Below are positions 16,729 through 26,722 of a DNA stretch of 64,000 nt, piece after piece. A program made the position numbers and the translations under genes. Origin of the DNA: Oligoflexia bacterium (GTDB lineage: Bacteria; Bdellovibrionota; UBA1018); the NCBI GenBank assembly GCA_903895855.1, contig CAITVN010000070.1, forward strand, positions 1-64,000, given 5' to 3'. The notes below the pieces were generated by a model that worked only from the letters and a program-made list of their open reading frames with translations, did no database searches and was not told the DNA's origin. How positions within the stretch are numbered: position 1 is the stretch's first letter; the number at the start of each line of letters is the position of its first letter.

Positions 16729-18780
16729 ATGGCCCCAACTCCTACAAAAACAGCCTCAACACTAACTCAGTACCCCAGGCCAACTAAAGCATTGCACACG
16801 CTTCGGGATATGGCGCTCGCGATCACCATTGCTATCGCGGCAGCGAGCAGCGCCACAATTCCCATCGTCTACGCAGCGCCACCCGCTGGTAAACTAACCG
16901 AATTTATTTTGAACTCAGAACTCGCACAAAATTTAAGGGCAGAGTTGACCTCGACCCTTGAAAAATCACTCAGCCAAGCTCTCACTCCAGCGATCGAGGC
17001 CACAGTCGTGAAACAGCTTTCACACTCTCTAGAAGCACACTTTATTGAAGAGTTCGGAGTCACCTTTGAAGAAAGCCTAGTAGCGGGCCTATCGACCGAG
17101 CAGCTAAACTCAATTCATCAACGCCTCAAATTCGAACTTGGGGTTGAAACCGAAGGCCTAGGCTCAATGCCACAGCTCTTCAAAGTGAGAAAAGCACGAA
17201 AACCCGAGGCTGTCTTAGACTTACAAACTAAAACAAATGGCGAGTTGGCTGAAATGATCAATACCCGCGCACTCGATCGAGTGCTCTTAGACATCTCACC
17301 TGAACACTTCTTTAGTAGCGAATCAGAACAAAACTATTTTCGAATGGCTCTCAAATTTCGGGGGCTTTTTCAATCAAGTGAGCTTCAATCAAAAGTGCTA
17401 CCCACGTTTATTCGGGCTCAAATCAATACCAAGGGTGCGCTACCCGAATCACAAGTGACTGAGTACCTCAATCAGATCATTCGCGGTGACACCGAAGAAC
17501 TCAGCCAGTTTCTTGATCAAGTCATTTTGCGCATTTCACAAACTCTCTTGCAGCCTCAAACCTATCGCACGTTGATCGAGCTAGACAAGGCCGCTACAAC
17601 TCTAGGGTTGAGTACTGATCAATTCATTTCGCTCTCGAAAATCTGGCGCGAGGGCAGTCAAAACTACACACAAGAAATCAAAAGAGCCCTCTATTACCAA
17701 TGGGTGACCACTCAAAATAAAATAGCCTCTGAAGTACTCAGCGTTTCAAGTGCGCAGTTGTCTCAACTTGAACTAAAATCCGTTAAACCCCACTTTTTAT
17801 TTGAACGTTCAACCCTAGAAAGAGTCGAAGCCGACCAAAAACTCTGGCAGGCCGTGGTCGACCACTCAGCGCCAGCCTTCGCCCCCCCACTACTCGAAGC
17901 CCTTGATTCTAAACTTTTGGGCTCGGTTCTTCGTGAAGACATCGCCTGGGTGACATCATTGGCCAGCGGTCATCAGCCTTCAGTCAGTCAAAAAGACCTT
18001 CGCGCGGTGATTGCGAACTTCACGTTTCTCGCGCCAGAACCCATGTCACAAGCAATAGACCGAATCATTCTTCGAATCGCATCTGCATTAGACCTGAACG
18101 AGCGCAAGAGTTTAACTGAGCAAGTCATGCAAATCCGTCAGGTAGCACAAACTCTGGCAATCGATCAAAATCAGCTACTAAAAGCATCAAAAACCTTCAC
18201 GAACGCCGTCAACAAGAGCTACGAGACACTTCGTCAAGCGTTGCTCTATCGAATCGCAAACTCTCAGCAAGAAATCGCCGAGGCCGCGCTCGAGTTTAAC
18301 GCTCGCAGGTCTCGATTGCTCTTCAAATCTTCGACGCTTCACTCACCCATCATCATCAGCGACACCTACACCAGCGACAGCATCTCTAGTATTCACCAAA
18401 AATTTGTCACCTTCTCAAAATCTACGCGCAAACTTTTTATTCGTCAGCACTTTGAAACTTTACTCAAGAGCGGTGAAACCTACAAAAATAATCTACTTGA
18501 GTTTATCAATGAATATCGTGAACGAGACCCTAACTATTACAATCATGTGTTAAGACCAGTCGTACCATTCGAAGAAATCATGCCTCTCGTGAAAGTCTAT
18601 CGACCCTATTGGACTTATGAAGCTCAACCAGCAGATGAGCGTAAAGCCGTTTTTGATCGAGTGATTAATAACGACTTGAGCTTCAATCGCAAAATCGACC
18701 CGATAGAACAGAAGCTCAGAGAATATTTCATGAATCCCGAAGCCAACCCCAACCAATTGATCGAGGGGGCGCAACCATGA
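16729..18780 (+). CDS. Large exported protein, tandem paralogue 1
   Basis: This 683-residue protein has an N-terminal hydrophobic segment (residues about 28-49, MALAITIAIAAASSATIPIV) ending in YAA, so it is probably exported. The start could instead be the ATG at 16810. The rest is predicted almost wholly helical and rich in Gln, Glu, Ser and Leu, with no cysteine-rich or catalytic motif. The first 150 residues align with the next gene: TEFILNSELAQNLRAEL, EAHFIEEFGVTFEESLVAGLS, then GSMPQLFKV. It overlaps the next gene by four bases (ATGA), so the two are translationally coupled. No known family is recognised. Confidence 0.85.
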   Translation: MAPTPTKTASTLTQYPRPTKALHTLRDMALAITIAIAAASSATIPIVYAAPPAGKLTEFILNSELAQNLRAELTSTLEKSLSQALTPAIEATVVKQLSHSLEAHFIEEFGVTFEESLVAGLSTEQLNSIHQRLKFELGVETEGLGSMPQLFKVRKARKPEAVLDLQTKTNGELAEMINTRALDRVLLDISPEHFFSSESEQNYFRMALKFRGLFQSSELQSKVLPTFIRAQINTKGALPESQVTEYLNQIIRGDTEELSQFLDQVILRISQTLLQPQTYRTLIELDKAATTLGLSTDQFISLSKIWREGSQNYTQEIKRALYYQWVTTQNKIASEVLSVSSAQLSQLELKSVKPHFLFERSTLERVEADQKLWQAVVDHSAPAFAPPLLEALDSKLLGSVLREDIAWVTSLASGHQPSVSQKDLRAVIANFTFLAPEPMSQAIDRIILRIASALDLNERKSLTEQVMQIRQVAQTLAIDQNQLLKASKTFTNAVNKSYETLRQALLYRIANSQQEIAEAALEFNARRSRLLFKSSTLHSPIIISDTYTSDSISSIHQKFVTFSKSTRKLFIRQHFETLLKSGETYKNNLLEFINEYRERDPNYYNHVLRPVVPFEEIMPLVKVYRPYWTYEAQPADERKAVFDRVINNDLSFNRKIDPIEQKLREYFMNPEANPNQLIEGAQP

Positions 18781-20888
18781 TCAGCCGCAAGGCCGAGGGC
18801 CAATTTTCGCGATTGAGTTTGATTTTCTTTTCCACGGTGACGACACAGCTTCTTGCCCTGAATCTCTCGACGACTACTAATTCATTTGCGGCAACGCCCC
18901 CAGCAGCAGAACAAATCGCCAATCGAATGGCTCGATTTATTTTAGGCTCAGAAACGGGTATCGAACTCAAACGCGAGATCGAATCCGTACTCTATCAAAC
19001 CACCCGACCCAGCCTTGATTACTCTAATGAATCGATCGTCATTCAAAGATTGTCTTCTCGCCTTGAAGCCAATTTTATCGCCGAAAACGGCGTCACTTTC
19101 GAACAAGCGCTACTTGAAGGCCTAAGCCCAAAGCAAATGGCCGGCATTAGAAAACGCCTGAAAATTGAACTGACGGCCGAAGCGTCGGGCCGCGGCTCAA
19201 TGCCCCACCTATTCAACGTCAAAACCGATGGCAAACCCATCAATCAGTATGAAACACAACCGCGCGTTGAAGACCCCGAGCTCGTTTGGCTCTTGCAACG
19301 AGACAAGCCAACCACACCGCGAATTCAGAGTGAAACCGAAATAGAAACCGCAGTAGAATTAGCTCTTTTCAAGACGAATGCACCTCACCTAGCGCAAGAA
19401 CAGATTCACTCAAAAGCAATTCGAACCCTTCAAAAACTGGGGCCACTCGTTGAGACAAGTATCTTCGACCTAGCACTCAGAGCCGAACTGAGCAATCGAG
19501 CCATCTACTCGAAAGCTCAAACAAAGAAGGCTCTCGATTACCTTCTCACAGCAGAGCCCGACGATCTGGCCGCATTTTTCAATAGACTGATGGAACGCAT
19601 CTCGATCATTCTAGAAACTCACTACAAAACTCCTGAAACCGAGAATTTTTCGAAGAAAGCTAAAGCCCTCGGCATCTCTGTGGGTGATTTCGAGCAGATG
19701 CGAAAAATTTGGATGAACGAAGTACCCAAAAGTTACGCAGACATACGTCTAGCTCTTTTCGTTAAATATTCAAGCGAACGAGAACTCACTTTATCTCGCA
19801 TAATCAGATTCAAGGTCGAATCAACGCAAGAGATTTCAAACTTCTCTAGCTTCACTAAAGCCAAGAGCCAAGCATACGAGTCGAGCGCATCTGACAGTGA
19901 GAATGAACTATTCACCCAACAGGTTCAGGTGTTTCAAGACACCCAATTAAAGCAAACGAAACGTAGTCTCTGGAATGAAAAACTCAAAGAACCCTTGAGT
20001 GAACTCACAAGCCGAAGTGAGCCGATAACCAAAGAGGCGGTGATTAGCGCACTATTAAAGCCACTCTTTGACTCTGATTTGATATCTAGAACTGTCGCAG
20101 CGCTTTATTTGAACGAGAGGCGAATGCCGAAAACCGCAGAATTTGAACTCATTATCAGTGCGATTCTGTTGAGCGAGCCGGCGCAGACAAAATCGTCGTT
20201 AAGAGGTATCATAAGAATACTGACTCGAGCTATCGGCGACGGGCAAACAGTCAGCGATCTCATGAGTCAAGTAACGAGCCAGCAAAATTACCTTCACCTT
20301 TCAGACGATGAAACTCTCTACTTTGCCAAAAACTGGGGTCAATTGATCACACATCATTACACTGAACTAGAAAGGGCCCTCATTGCACACCTCAGCGCCA
20401 ACACAAAAGAGATCGCTAGAAAGGCCGCGAAAATCGCAAAGTGGGACAGATTTCTTGGCGTACTCAAAGACCACAACCAAGTCATGATTGACGGCCCTGA
20501 ATCGTCGGTCAGCTTTCTCATGAAAATGCAAGACCTGGCGCCTGAATTCGAAAATGGAAAATACATAGACGAAAATCCTCATTTCTACCTGAACCATCGT
20601 CAATCAGAAGAGAAATTTGAGAGACTCGTTAAACTCGGAAAACTCTGGGAAAAAGCCACAGATGCGAACAACTCTAGAAAAGTAAATGCCATCAATTCAG
20701 AAATTAAAGCTGAATATCAAGTCGTACTCGATTCGCTCAAAAGACCTGAAGACAAGCAGCTCTTAGAAACCAACTCAACCGCCCCTCGCCGATCGATCGA
20801 CCTAATGGTGCCCAGCGACACCCTGCCGGATGGTGCACCTAACACTGAAACCGACCCCTACGACGCACTCGACCCGTCGGGCTACTGA
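18777..20888 (+). CDS. Large exported protein, tandem paralogue 2
   Basis: This 703-residue protein starts at the ATG of an ATGA overlap with the preceding paralogue. A signal-like stretch (residues about 10-37) ends near SFAA. Segments shared with paralogue 1 include ARFILGSETGIELKREIE, EANFIAENGVTFEQALLEGL and GSMPHLFNV. Similarity fades toward the C-terminus, which is acidic and rich in Pro, Asp and Ser. The chain is mostly helical and no enzymatic motif is visible. A member of the pair may depend on the other for stability or assembly. Confidence 0.85.
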   Translation: MISRKAEGQFSRLSLIFFSTVTTQLLALNLSTTTNSFAATPPAAEQIANRMARFILGSETGIELKREIESVLYQTTRPSLDYSNESIVIQRLSSRLEANFIAENGVTFEQALLEGLSPKQMAGIRKRLKIELTAEASGRGSMPHLFNVKTDGKPINQYETQPRVEDPELVWLLQRDKPTTPRIQSETEIETAVELALFKTNAPHLAQEQIHSKAIRTLQKLGPLVETSIFDLALRAELSNRAIYSKAQTKKALDYLLTAEPDDLAAFFNRLMERISIILETHYKTPETENFSKKAKALGISVGDFEQMRKIWMNEVPKSYADIRLALFVKYSSERELTLSRIIRFKVESTQEISNFSSFTKAKSQAYESSASDSENELFTQQVQVFQDTQLKQTKRSLWNEKLKEPLSELTSRSEPITKEAVISALLKPLFDSDLISRTVAALYLNERRMPKTAEFELIISAILLSEPAQTKSSLRGIIRILTRAIGDGQTVSDLMSQVTSQQNYLHLSDDETLYFAKNWGQLITHHYTELERALIAHLSANTKEIARKAAKIAKWDRFLGVLKDHNQVMIDGPESSVSFLMKMQDLAPEFENGKYIDENPHFYLNHRQSEEKFERLVKLGKLWEKATDANNSRKVNAINSEIKAEYQVVLDSLKRPEDKQLLETNSTAPRRSIDLMVPSDTLPDGAPNTETDPYDALDPSGY

Positions 20889-20982
20889 TTCTCGATTGAA
20901 TTCACCCCTCGCGCCTGCGGTTAGCCATTGTCAAAAGTGGGTTTTTCTGTTTCACTTTTAACAACTTAGGAGAATTGAAACC

Positions 20983-22269
20983 ATGGCTAATCAAGATCGA
21001 ATTGTCGTTGTCACCGGTGCGAGAACCCCGTTCGTCAGAGCGCGTTCAGTATTTCAAAAATTACCCCCATCTACCCTAGGTGGAGTCGCCCTTCGCGAGA
21101 CGGTGGCGAAGTCAGGAATCGACCCTAAGTTAATCGACGAGGTTTACTTTGGTATCGTGAGCCCGCCACCAGAAGGCAGCAACATCGCGCGCGAAGCCCT
21201 TTTTGATTCGGGCCTTCCCTCATCAATTGCCTGCACAACCATCAATCGCTACTGCGCCTCTTCACTTGAAGCTGTGGCCGGAATCACCGCAAAAATCATT
21301 GCCGATCAAATAGACATTGGCATCGCAGGCGGCGTTGAATCGATCAGTTCGGTTCAAGCTCTGTTTAGTAAAGAAGCCACCGATTTTTTCATGGGCTTAC
21401 AAAAAGTAAAAGGCCTGCCGGGTGCGATCAATGCGGCGTCGCATTTTTCTCCGAAGTATTTCATGCCCCAAGCTCCAGGCATCAAAGAACCCACTACCGG
21501 AATGACCATGGGTCAATCGGGTGATTTGATGACCCGAACCTTCAAAGTGAGCCGAGAAGAGCAAGATCAATTCGCTCTCAATAGTCACTTGAAAGCTCAT
21601 AAGGCTTGGGAATCTGGCTTTTTCAACTCTCACGTCGTACCCGTCGCCACACCCGATGGCAAAGTCATTGCGAAAGACACTGACGTTCGAGGCGATAGTT
21701 CGCTTGAAAAGTTAGCAAAACTTAAACCCGTTTTCTACAAAGACGGTTCGATCACTGCGGGCAATGCAAGCCCCCTCACTGACGGCGCTTCAGCAGTCAT
21801 GATCATGAGAGAATCTCGAGCAAGAGAACTCGGTTTAAAACCCATCGGTGTGATTCGTGGTTACGCCGCCGCCGGGGTCGACATTAAAAAAGAGCCTCTC
21901 CTCATTGGCCCCGCCTATGCGATTCCGGGCGCATTGAGACGCGCCGGCGTGAAATGGACAGACCTTGATATCTTAGAGTTTCACGAAGCGTTTGCCGGCC
22001 AAGTGCTTTCAACCTTCAGGGCCATTGAATCAAAAGAATTTGCAAAAGACAAACTGGGTCTTGAATCAGCCATCGGCACCGTTGACATGAGTAAAGTCAA
22101 TCAAAGCGGCGGTAGTATTCCGATTGGTCACCCATTCGGCGCTACCGGCACTCGCATGGTTCTTCAAACTCTCTATCAATTAAGGCAAGCCAAGAAGAGT
22201 TTAGGACTCATCTCAATTTGCGCAGCCGGCGGTTTGGGTAGCGTCATGATTCTTGAAGCGATCGATTAA
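20983..22269 (+). CDS. fadI: Acetyl-CoA acyltransferase / thiolase (FadI-like)
   Basis: This 428-residue thiolase has the active-site cysteine at about residue 91 (NRYCASSLEA), HEAF (LEFHEAFAGQ), GGSIPIGHPFGATGTR, and the C-terminal CAAGGLG found in FadI/trifunctional beta-subunit thiolases. It would cleave 3-ketoacyl-CoA in fatty-acid beta-oxidation, or condense acetyl-CoA in the reverse direction. GGAG lies at good spacing before the ATG. No hydratase/dehydrogenase partner (FadJ) is adjacent; the next gene is a membrane glycosyltransferase. Confidence 0.88.
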   Translation: MANQDRIVVVTGARTPFVRARSVFQKLPPSTLGGVALRETVAKSGIDPKLIDEVYFGIVSPPPEGSNIAREALFDSGLPSSIACTTINRYCASSLEAVAGITAKIIADQIDIGIAGGVESISSVQALFSKEATDFFMGLQKVKGLPGAINAASHFSPKYFMPQAPGIKEPTTGMTMGQSGDLMTRTFKVSREEQDQFALNSHLKAHKAWESGFFNSHVVPVATPDGKVIAKDTDVRGDSSLEKLAKLKPVFYKDGSITAGNASPLTDGASAVMIMRESRARELGLKPIGVIRGYAAAGVDIKKEPLLIGPAYAIPGALRRAGVKWTDLDILEFHEAFAGQVLSTFRAIESKEFAKDKLGLESAIGTVDMSKVNQSGGSIPIGHPFGATGTRMVLQTLYQLRQAKKSLGLISICAAGGLGSVMILEAID

Positions 22270-22278
22270 GAAATCAGA

Positions 22279-23931
22279 GTGAGACTGCTAAGCCACTTCA
22301 ACGAAACGTTTGTGAGACGCTTTTTTCAATTTGACCGACACCCGAATCACCTCGTTCTGATCTTTTTGATCTTTGGGTGCACGATGGGCTTTTGGTCAAT
22401 ACCGTTCACCGGCGATCAAAAACTCTATGTTTCGGTAGCCCGAGAAATGCTCGAGCAAAACTCGTGGCTGAAGCCTTACTTATGGGGCGAGAGCTATTAC
22501 AATAAGCCGCCATTTCTGTACTGGACATTACTCACAAGCTGGAAGGTATTTGGACTCAACCTCTGGGCAACTTACCTGCCTTCATTAATCGCACTCGTGA
22601 TGAGTTCGTACTTCTTGGGTGAAATTGCTTTTCTCCTTCGAGAACGCCGCTGGTTCTTGAATACGGGGCTTTGGTTTGCGGTCAGTTTCGGTGCCATCAC
22701 TTACACCTACGCGGCCCAGATGGAAATTTGGACCGTCTTATTTTATGCAGCCTCTTGGTGGGCGGGTCTGAAATTCTTAGACGGCGAACACGGCAAACGA
22801 AACCTAAACTTACTTTACTTGGCGTTCTTCGTTGCTGGTCTTTCGGCGCTTGTCAAAAGCCCACTCTATTCGGGTTTTTGGGTGCTCGGGTTTTTTCTCT
22901 ACCTTTTTATTGCCGGCGAGTGGGAGCTCTTCATTGAAAAACACCTTTACCTTGCGTTAGGCGTCGGTGTGGTCTGCGGCCTCTCGTGGTACGTCTACAT
23001 ACTCGCCGTCGATTCGTCGCGCTTTTACGATCAGTACGTTTTACAAGAAACGTTCGGAAAATCGGGCGGCAACAGCAGCACGCTGGTAGGCTTTTGGTCT
23101 GGACTCATCACTTTGAGTCTACCTACTTTGCTCTTTAGTTTTCCGGCTATTCGCACCCTTTGGCGAGAAAGACGAACAGACCGAGTCGGAAAAGTGGTAC
23201 TCGCCTGGATAAGCTTCCCGGCACTTTTTTTCAGTATTTTTCCGTACCGAGTTCACTCTTACCTCATTTTGATCGTACCAATGATAGCCCTCACGACCGA
23301 TTGGGGACTGTTTCGTTTGGCAAAAACTTCGATAGCAAAGAAATCACTCAGATTCGCAGCAAGCACGGTTGCGATAGCCTGCTTGGCACTCGCGGCTGTT
23401 CTCATGCGAAGCCAAGTGTCAAACCCCTGGATAACTTTACTTTGGTTTTTGTCAGCCCTGTCAATGCTCGCTTTCGGATTTACCAATCGCATTCGCGGTG
23501 TGATTTTGAGTCTTTTACTCATTGCAGGACTCATTCACGCGTCAGCGGTTCAGATCGGAGAAAAAGACATGAACGATTTGCGCGAATGGCTCAAAACTCA
23601 GCCGCAGTCGACTGAATTTTTCATGATCGATTACGATAAAAACGTCTGGCACGAGGCCACTTTGTTAGAACTAGCCATCGATCATCGGGTTTTGCGCGTG
23701 CACTCTCCAGAAGCAGTGACCCAGAACCTGGATGCTAGAAAAACACTTCTTTGTTCGGCCGACGACTTCGAAAAATTGAATTTGGGGTCGAGCACCAAAA
23801 CAACAATTTGGAAACGGCTAAAAACAAAAGCCCAACTGCCGCTCAAGGCGATGTTCACCTCGAGCGAATCGATCTACCGCGATTTTTTAATTGTCGAAGC
23901 GATCAGTTCATTGAAAACTCAAAAACCCTGA
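22279..23931 (+). CDS. PMT/ArnT-type membrane glycosyltransferase
   Basis: This 550-residue inner-membrane protein has ten or more transmembrane helices. The first periplasmic loop carries the ArnT/PMT (GT83) signature GDQKLYVSVAREML followed by YNKPPFLYW. Family members move a sugar from a polyprenyl phosphate to lipid A, protein or glycan at the periplasmic face. The GTG start at 22279 lies nine bases after the thiolase stop, so the pair is co-transcribed. The specific donor and acceptor cannot be told. Confidence 0.88.
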   Translation: MRLLSHFNETFVRRFFQFDRHPNHLVLIFLIFGCTMGFWSIPFTGDQKLYVSVAREMLEQNSWLKPYLWGESYYNKPPFLYWTLLTSWKVFGLNLWATYLPSLIALVMSSYFLGEIAFLLRERRWFLNTGLWFAVSFGAITYTYAAQMEIWTVLFYAASWWAGLKFLDGEHGKRNLNLLYLAFFVAGLSALVKSPLYSGFWVLGFFLYLFIAGEWELFIEKHLYLALGVGVVCGLSWYVYILAVDSSRFYDQYVLQETFGKSGGNSSTLVGFWSGLITLSLPTLLFSFPAIRTLWRERRTDRVGKVVLAWISFPALFFSIFPYRVHSYLILIVPMIALTTDWGLFRLAKTSIAKKSLRFAASTVAIACLALAAVLMRSQVSNPWITLLWFLSALSMLAFGFTNRIRGVILSLLLIAGLIHASAVQIGEKDMNDLREWLKTQPQSTEFFMIDYDKNVWHEATLLELAIDHRVLRVHSPEAVTQNLDARKTLLCSADDFEKLNLGSSTKTTIWKRLKTKAQLPLKAMFTSSESIYRDFLIVEAISSLKTQKP

Positions 23932-24016
23932 GGCATACTCAGGCAGCATTATTCTGCAGTTTTTATAAACTTTAAGAGCGAAGACTCACCTAGCTCAAAC
24001 AACTTAGGAGACTCTC

Positions 24017-24325
24017 ATGAAATTCAATTTCAAGAATACCGTACTTTCAGCGATCTGCCTTTCATTCCTGGCCATCACAGTCAATGCTCAAGCCGCGAAG
24101 AAAACTTATCAAGTCACTGGCCCGATCTTAGACATGAATGAAACTAGCATCACCGTTCAAAAAGGCAGCGAGAAGTGGGAGATTCAAAAAGACGCCACTA
24201 CCACAGCACCCGCTGACCTAAAAAAAGGCGACAAGGTCACCATTCAATACACCATGACTGCGACTAGCGTTGTGTCAAAAGCTGGCGCGCCAAAAGCTGA
24301 GAAAAAAGCCAAAAAAGCTAAATAA
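24017..24325 (+). CDS. Small exported lysine-rich hypothetical protein
   Basis: This 102-residue protein starts after TAGGAGA at 24017. The signal peptide (VLSAICLSFLAITVNAQA) precedes a short beta-rich domain (YQVTGPILDMNETSITVQKG) resembling the OB-like DUF5666/DUF1344 types. A tail of alternating Lys and Ala (GAPKAEKKAKKAK) follows. It is probably periplasmic. Function is unknown. Confidence 0.75.
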   Translation: MKFNFKNTVLSAICLSFLAITVNAQAAKKTYQVTGPILDMNETSITVQKGSEKWEIQKDATTTAPADLKKGDKVTIQYTMTATSVVSKAGAPKAEKKAKKAK

Positions 24326-24334
24326 CTAGCCATA

Positions 24335-25072
24335 ATGAACCTATCCAAAAATACCGTACTCATTACCGGCGGTGCCAGCGGCATTGGTTTTGCCCTGGCA
24401 CAACGCCTCTCTCACCTGGGCAACCACGTGGTCATTTGCGGGCGTCGCAAAGAACAATTAGAAATAGCGAAGAGCGTGTGCCCCGAACTCGATACCATTC
24501 AGTGTGACGTTTCAAAAGAAAGCGACCGCGTTTCACTTTTTGAACGAGTCACGAAAGAGTATCCAAAACTCAACATTCTCATCAATAATGCGGGCATTCA
24601 GAACCGCCTAGCTCCTTTAACTGAGCCGCAAAACTGGCAAAGTCATCGCCTCGAACTGGCGACGAATGTCGAAGCTCCGATGCACTTATCGCATTTGTTT
24701 ATTTCACATTTAAAATCACAGGCGTCGCCCGCAATCGTGAATGTGTCTTCGGGCCTCGCATTTTCACCCATTTCATTCATGGCAACTTACTGTGCGACCA
24801 AAGCAGCCTTACACTCGTTCACGCTCAGCCTGCGCCACCAGCTTCGCAATACGGGTATTTCAGTGATTGAAATCATACCACCCTCAGTGAACACCGACCT
24901 CGGAGGCAAAGGCCTACACGACGACGGAGCCCCTCTCGATGCCTTCGCCGATCACGTCATGACGAAACTCGCCGAAGGCTCTCTAGAATTTGGTTACGGT
25001 TTTTCAGAAAAAAGTCGATTGGCTTCGCGAGCCGATATCGATCAACTGTTTGCCAACATGAACCGAAACTGA
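24335..25072 (+). CDS. Short-chain dehydrogenase/reductase (DltE-like)
   Basis: This 245-residue protein is a classical SDR. It has the cofactor motif TGGASGIG near residue 11, NNAG (ILINNAGIQN), the catalytic serine (NVSSGLAF) and YxxxK (YCATKAAL). It would be a cytosolic NAD(P)-dependent oxidoreductase. The sequence most resembles the DltE/YqjQ branch, whose substrate is uncertain. It follows the small exported protein gene by nine bases and may be in the same operon. Confidence 0.93.
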   Translation: MNLSKNTVLITGGASGIGFALAQRLSHLGNHVVICGRRKEQLEIAKSVCPELDTIQCDVSKESDRVSLFERVTKEYPKLNILINNAGIQNRLAPLTEPQNWQSHRLELATNVEAPMHLSHLFISHLKSQASPAIVNVSSGLAFSPISFMATYCATKAALHSFTLSLRHQLRNTGISVIEIIPPSVNTDLGGKGLHDDGAPLDAFADHVMTKLAEGSLEFGYGFSEKSRLASRADIDQLFANMNRN

Positions 25073-25150
25073 GCCTCGGTGGATATGCGAACTATTAATA
25101 GGTCACTATTCCCCCCTGAAACACCAGCCCGGCCAGCGTTGCCCTGAGTG

Positions 25151-26722
25151 TTAACTCGTGTTTCCCGAATCAGTTTCCTGGGGTCTTTTAAACTTAGGCT
25201 CACCTTTCTCAGGCAGAATGCACACGGCTGGCAGAGGGATTCCAAGAACTTTCAGCTCTTCTGCTGGCGTGGCCACTCCACAAGAAAGAGTTCCCGAATC
25301 CGAAGAACCGGGGGCGCGCGAAGCAGGCTTGCAATTTGATGAATGGATCGAGCAGGCCACTTCGGTTCCGTTTCCGGGATCACAACTGAGATCTCGAGGT
25401 TGGCAACCGGCCGATCGCAACCTCTTGTACAGAGCGTCTTCGCACTGTGATGCCAATTCGATACCCGTCTCTCGCGTACAACGAGCCGTCATTACGTTTG
25501 ACTCACTCGCCGCACACCAAGGCCCAGGAGCCTCAAGCTTTTTGCATCCCATCAGCAACCGCACCTCTGGATTATTCATCAAAAGATTGATTCGAAATTC
25601 TCTGGGAGGATGACTCGAATCATCTTTGAGAGGACCATACTTAATGAGCTTTATAGCATCAGCGTTGTCTCCACAAAACATTCTGGCCGACTGACTCAAG
25701 GCCATTGCTCGTTTTTCTTTTGGCAACGTTCTTAGGTGTTCAACTAGAGATTCGGTTCCCCCCAAGTCTGATATCAACTCCCAAGAATGAGTTTCAGCTT
25801 CTTGGGGGCTCCTCCGCAATTTCTTGCTGAGGTACTGACGAGTCGCTTTAAGATCTTTTACCTGCCCTTTGGCGTTCTTCATCATGAGCTCAACTTGAAC
25901 GATTTCTAGCGCATGGTCACCCGGTGCCGCCTTTAGTTCGTTCATTTTTTTTTCTAGTCTAGCCTGGGCGGGATCACCCAGCTCTTCAATCACATGATCG
26001 ATCTTCTCAAAATTATTTGCGTAATTATTTTGGATACACGAAACAAATTTTTCATACCGAGCAAATTGGGGTTCCCCAGGACCAGCGTCTACCCCATGAG
26101 TGAGTTCGTGGGCCACCACGATCTCCATCGAATCGAGCCCACCGCTATTCAAGACATTTAAAAGATAGCCCGGACAAAGCGTCATGACATTGCGATCATC
26201 AGCGTAGTAAGCTTGAAAAGTGAGACCATCAACACCGCAATCCTCAAAAAAACTCTCGGCCTCGGCTTCGTTTGTAGGAAAAAAAGAAACTTTTGCACTC
26301 TTCGTTCGCTTTGCCAATGCCTGATTAGATTTCGGCCCTGAACTATGCGCAGAAGACCCCATTTTTCCAGCAATGAGATCAGTTGCGACTCGCTCTTTAA
26401 TGCTCTCAATTTTGGCCTGAATTGCCGACCTCGGAATTCCATTTTTCTCGAAGTGATCTAATAACAGTGTATAAACTGTTTTAACGTATTCTTTATACTC
26501 CTTGACTGCCGACCGAGAAACTCCATGCTTTGAATAAATGGTTTTCAAGCCCTTCGCCCCCAAAACCTTCGACGCTTCGTCCCGTATCGTTTCTTCAGTG
26601 ACAGGCGCTGATGATTTAGGCGCTGAACAAATCGTTTTGGCTGGCTCCTCGCACAGGTCAGAAGCCATCACGTGGCCGGTACCAAACATCAACAACAGGG
26701 TAATCGAAATAAAAAAGCTCAT
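25151..26722 (-). CDS. Exported putative metallopeptidase (HELTH motif)
   Basis: This 523-residue protein has a signal peptide (residues 1-20, ending VMA). A zinc-binding HELTH motif (VVAHELTHGVDAG, about 205-209) is followed about 100 residues later by EAETHSWELISDLGG, a candidate third-ligand glutamate. The last third is cysteine-rich (about 14 Cys), so disulfides are likely. The ATG overlaps the stop of the upstream gene (26719-27171) as ATGA, so translation is coupled. The protein is probably periplasmic or secreted; substrate unknown. Confidence 0.82.
   Translation of the reverse strand: MSFFISITLLLMFGTGHVMASDLCEEPAKTICSAPKSSAPVTEETIRDEASKVLGAKGLKTIYSKHGVSRSAVKEYKEYVKTVYTLLLDHFEKNGIPRSAIQAKIESIKERVATDLIAGKMGSSAHSSGPKSNQALAKRTKSAKVSFFPTNEAEAESFFEDCGVDGLTFQAYYADDRNVMTLCPGYLLNVLNSGGLDSMEIVVAHELTHGVDAGPGEPQFARYEKFVSCIQNNYANNFEKIDHVIEELGDPAQARLEKKMNELKAAPGDHALEIVQVELMMKNAKGQVKDLKATRQYLSKKLRRSPQEAETHSWELISDLGGTESLVEHLRTLPKEKRAMALSQSARMFCGDNADAIKLIKYGPLKDDSSHPPREFRINLLMNNPEVRLLMGCKKLEAPGPWCAASESNVMTARCTRETGIELASQCEDALYKRLRSAGCQPRDLSCDPGNGTEVACSIHSSNCKPASRAPGSSDSGTLSCGVATPAEELKVLGIPLPAVCILPEKGEPKFKRPQETDSGNTS

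Noticed and set aside
20932-20958. AAAAGTG/CACTTTT hairpin before the thiolase gene as a terminator
   Set aside because: The stem is short, A/T-rich and has no T-tract; too weak to call.
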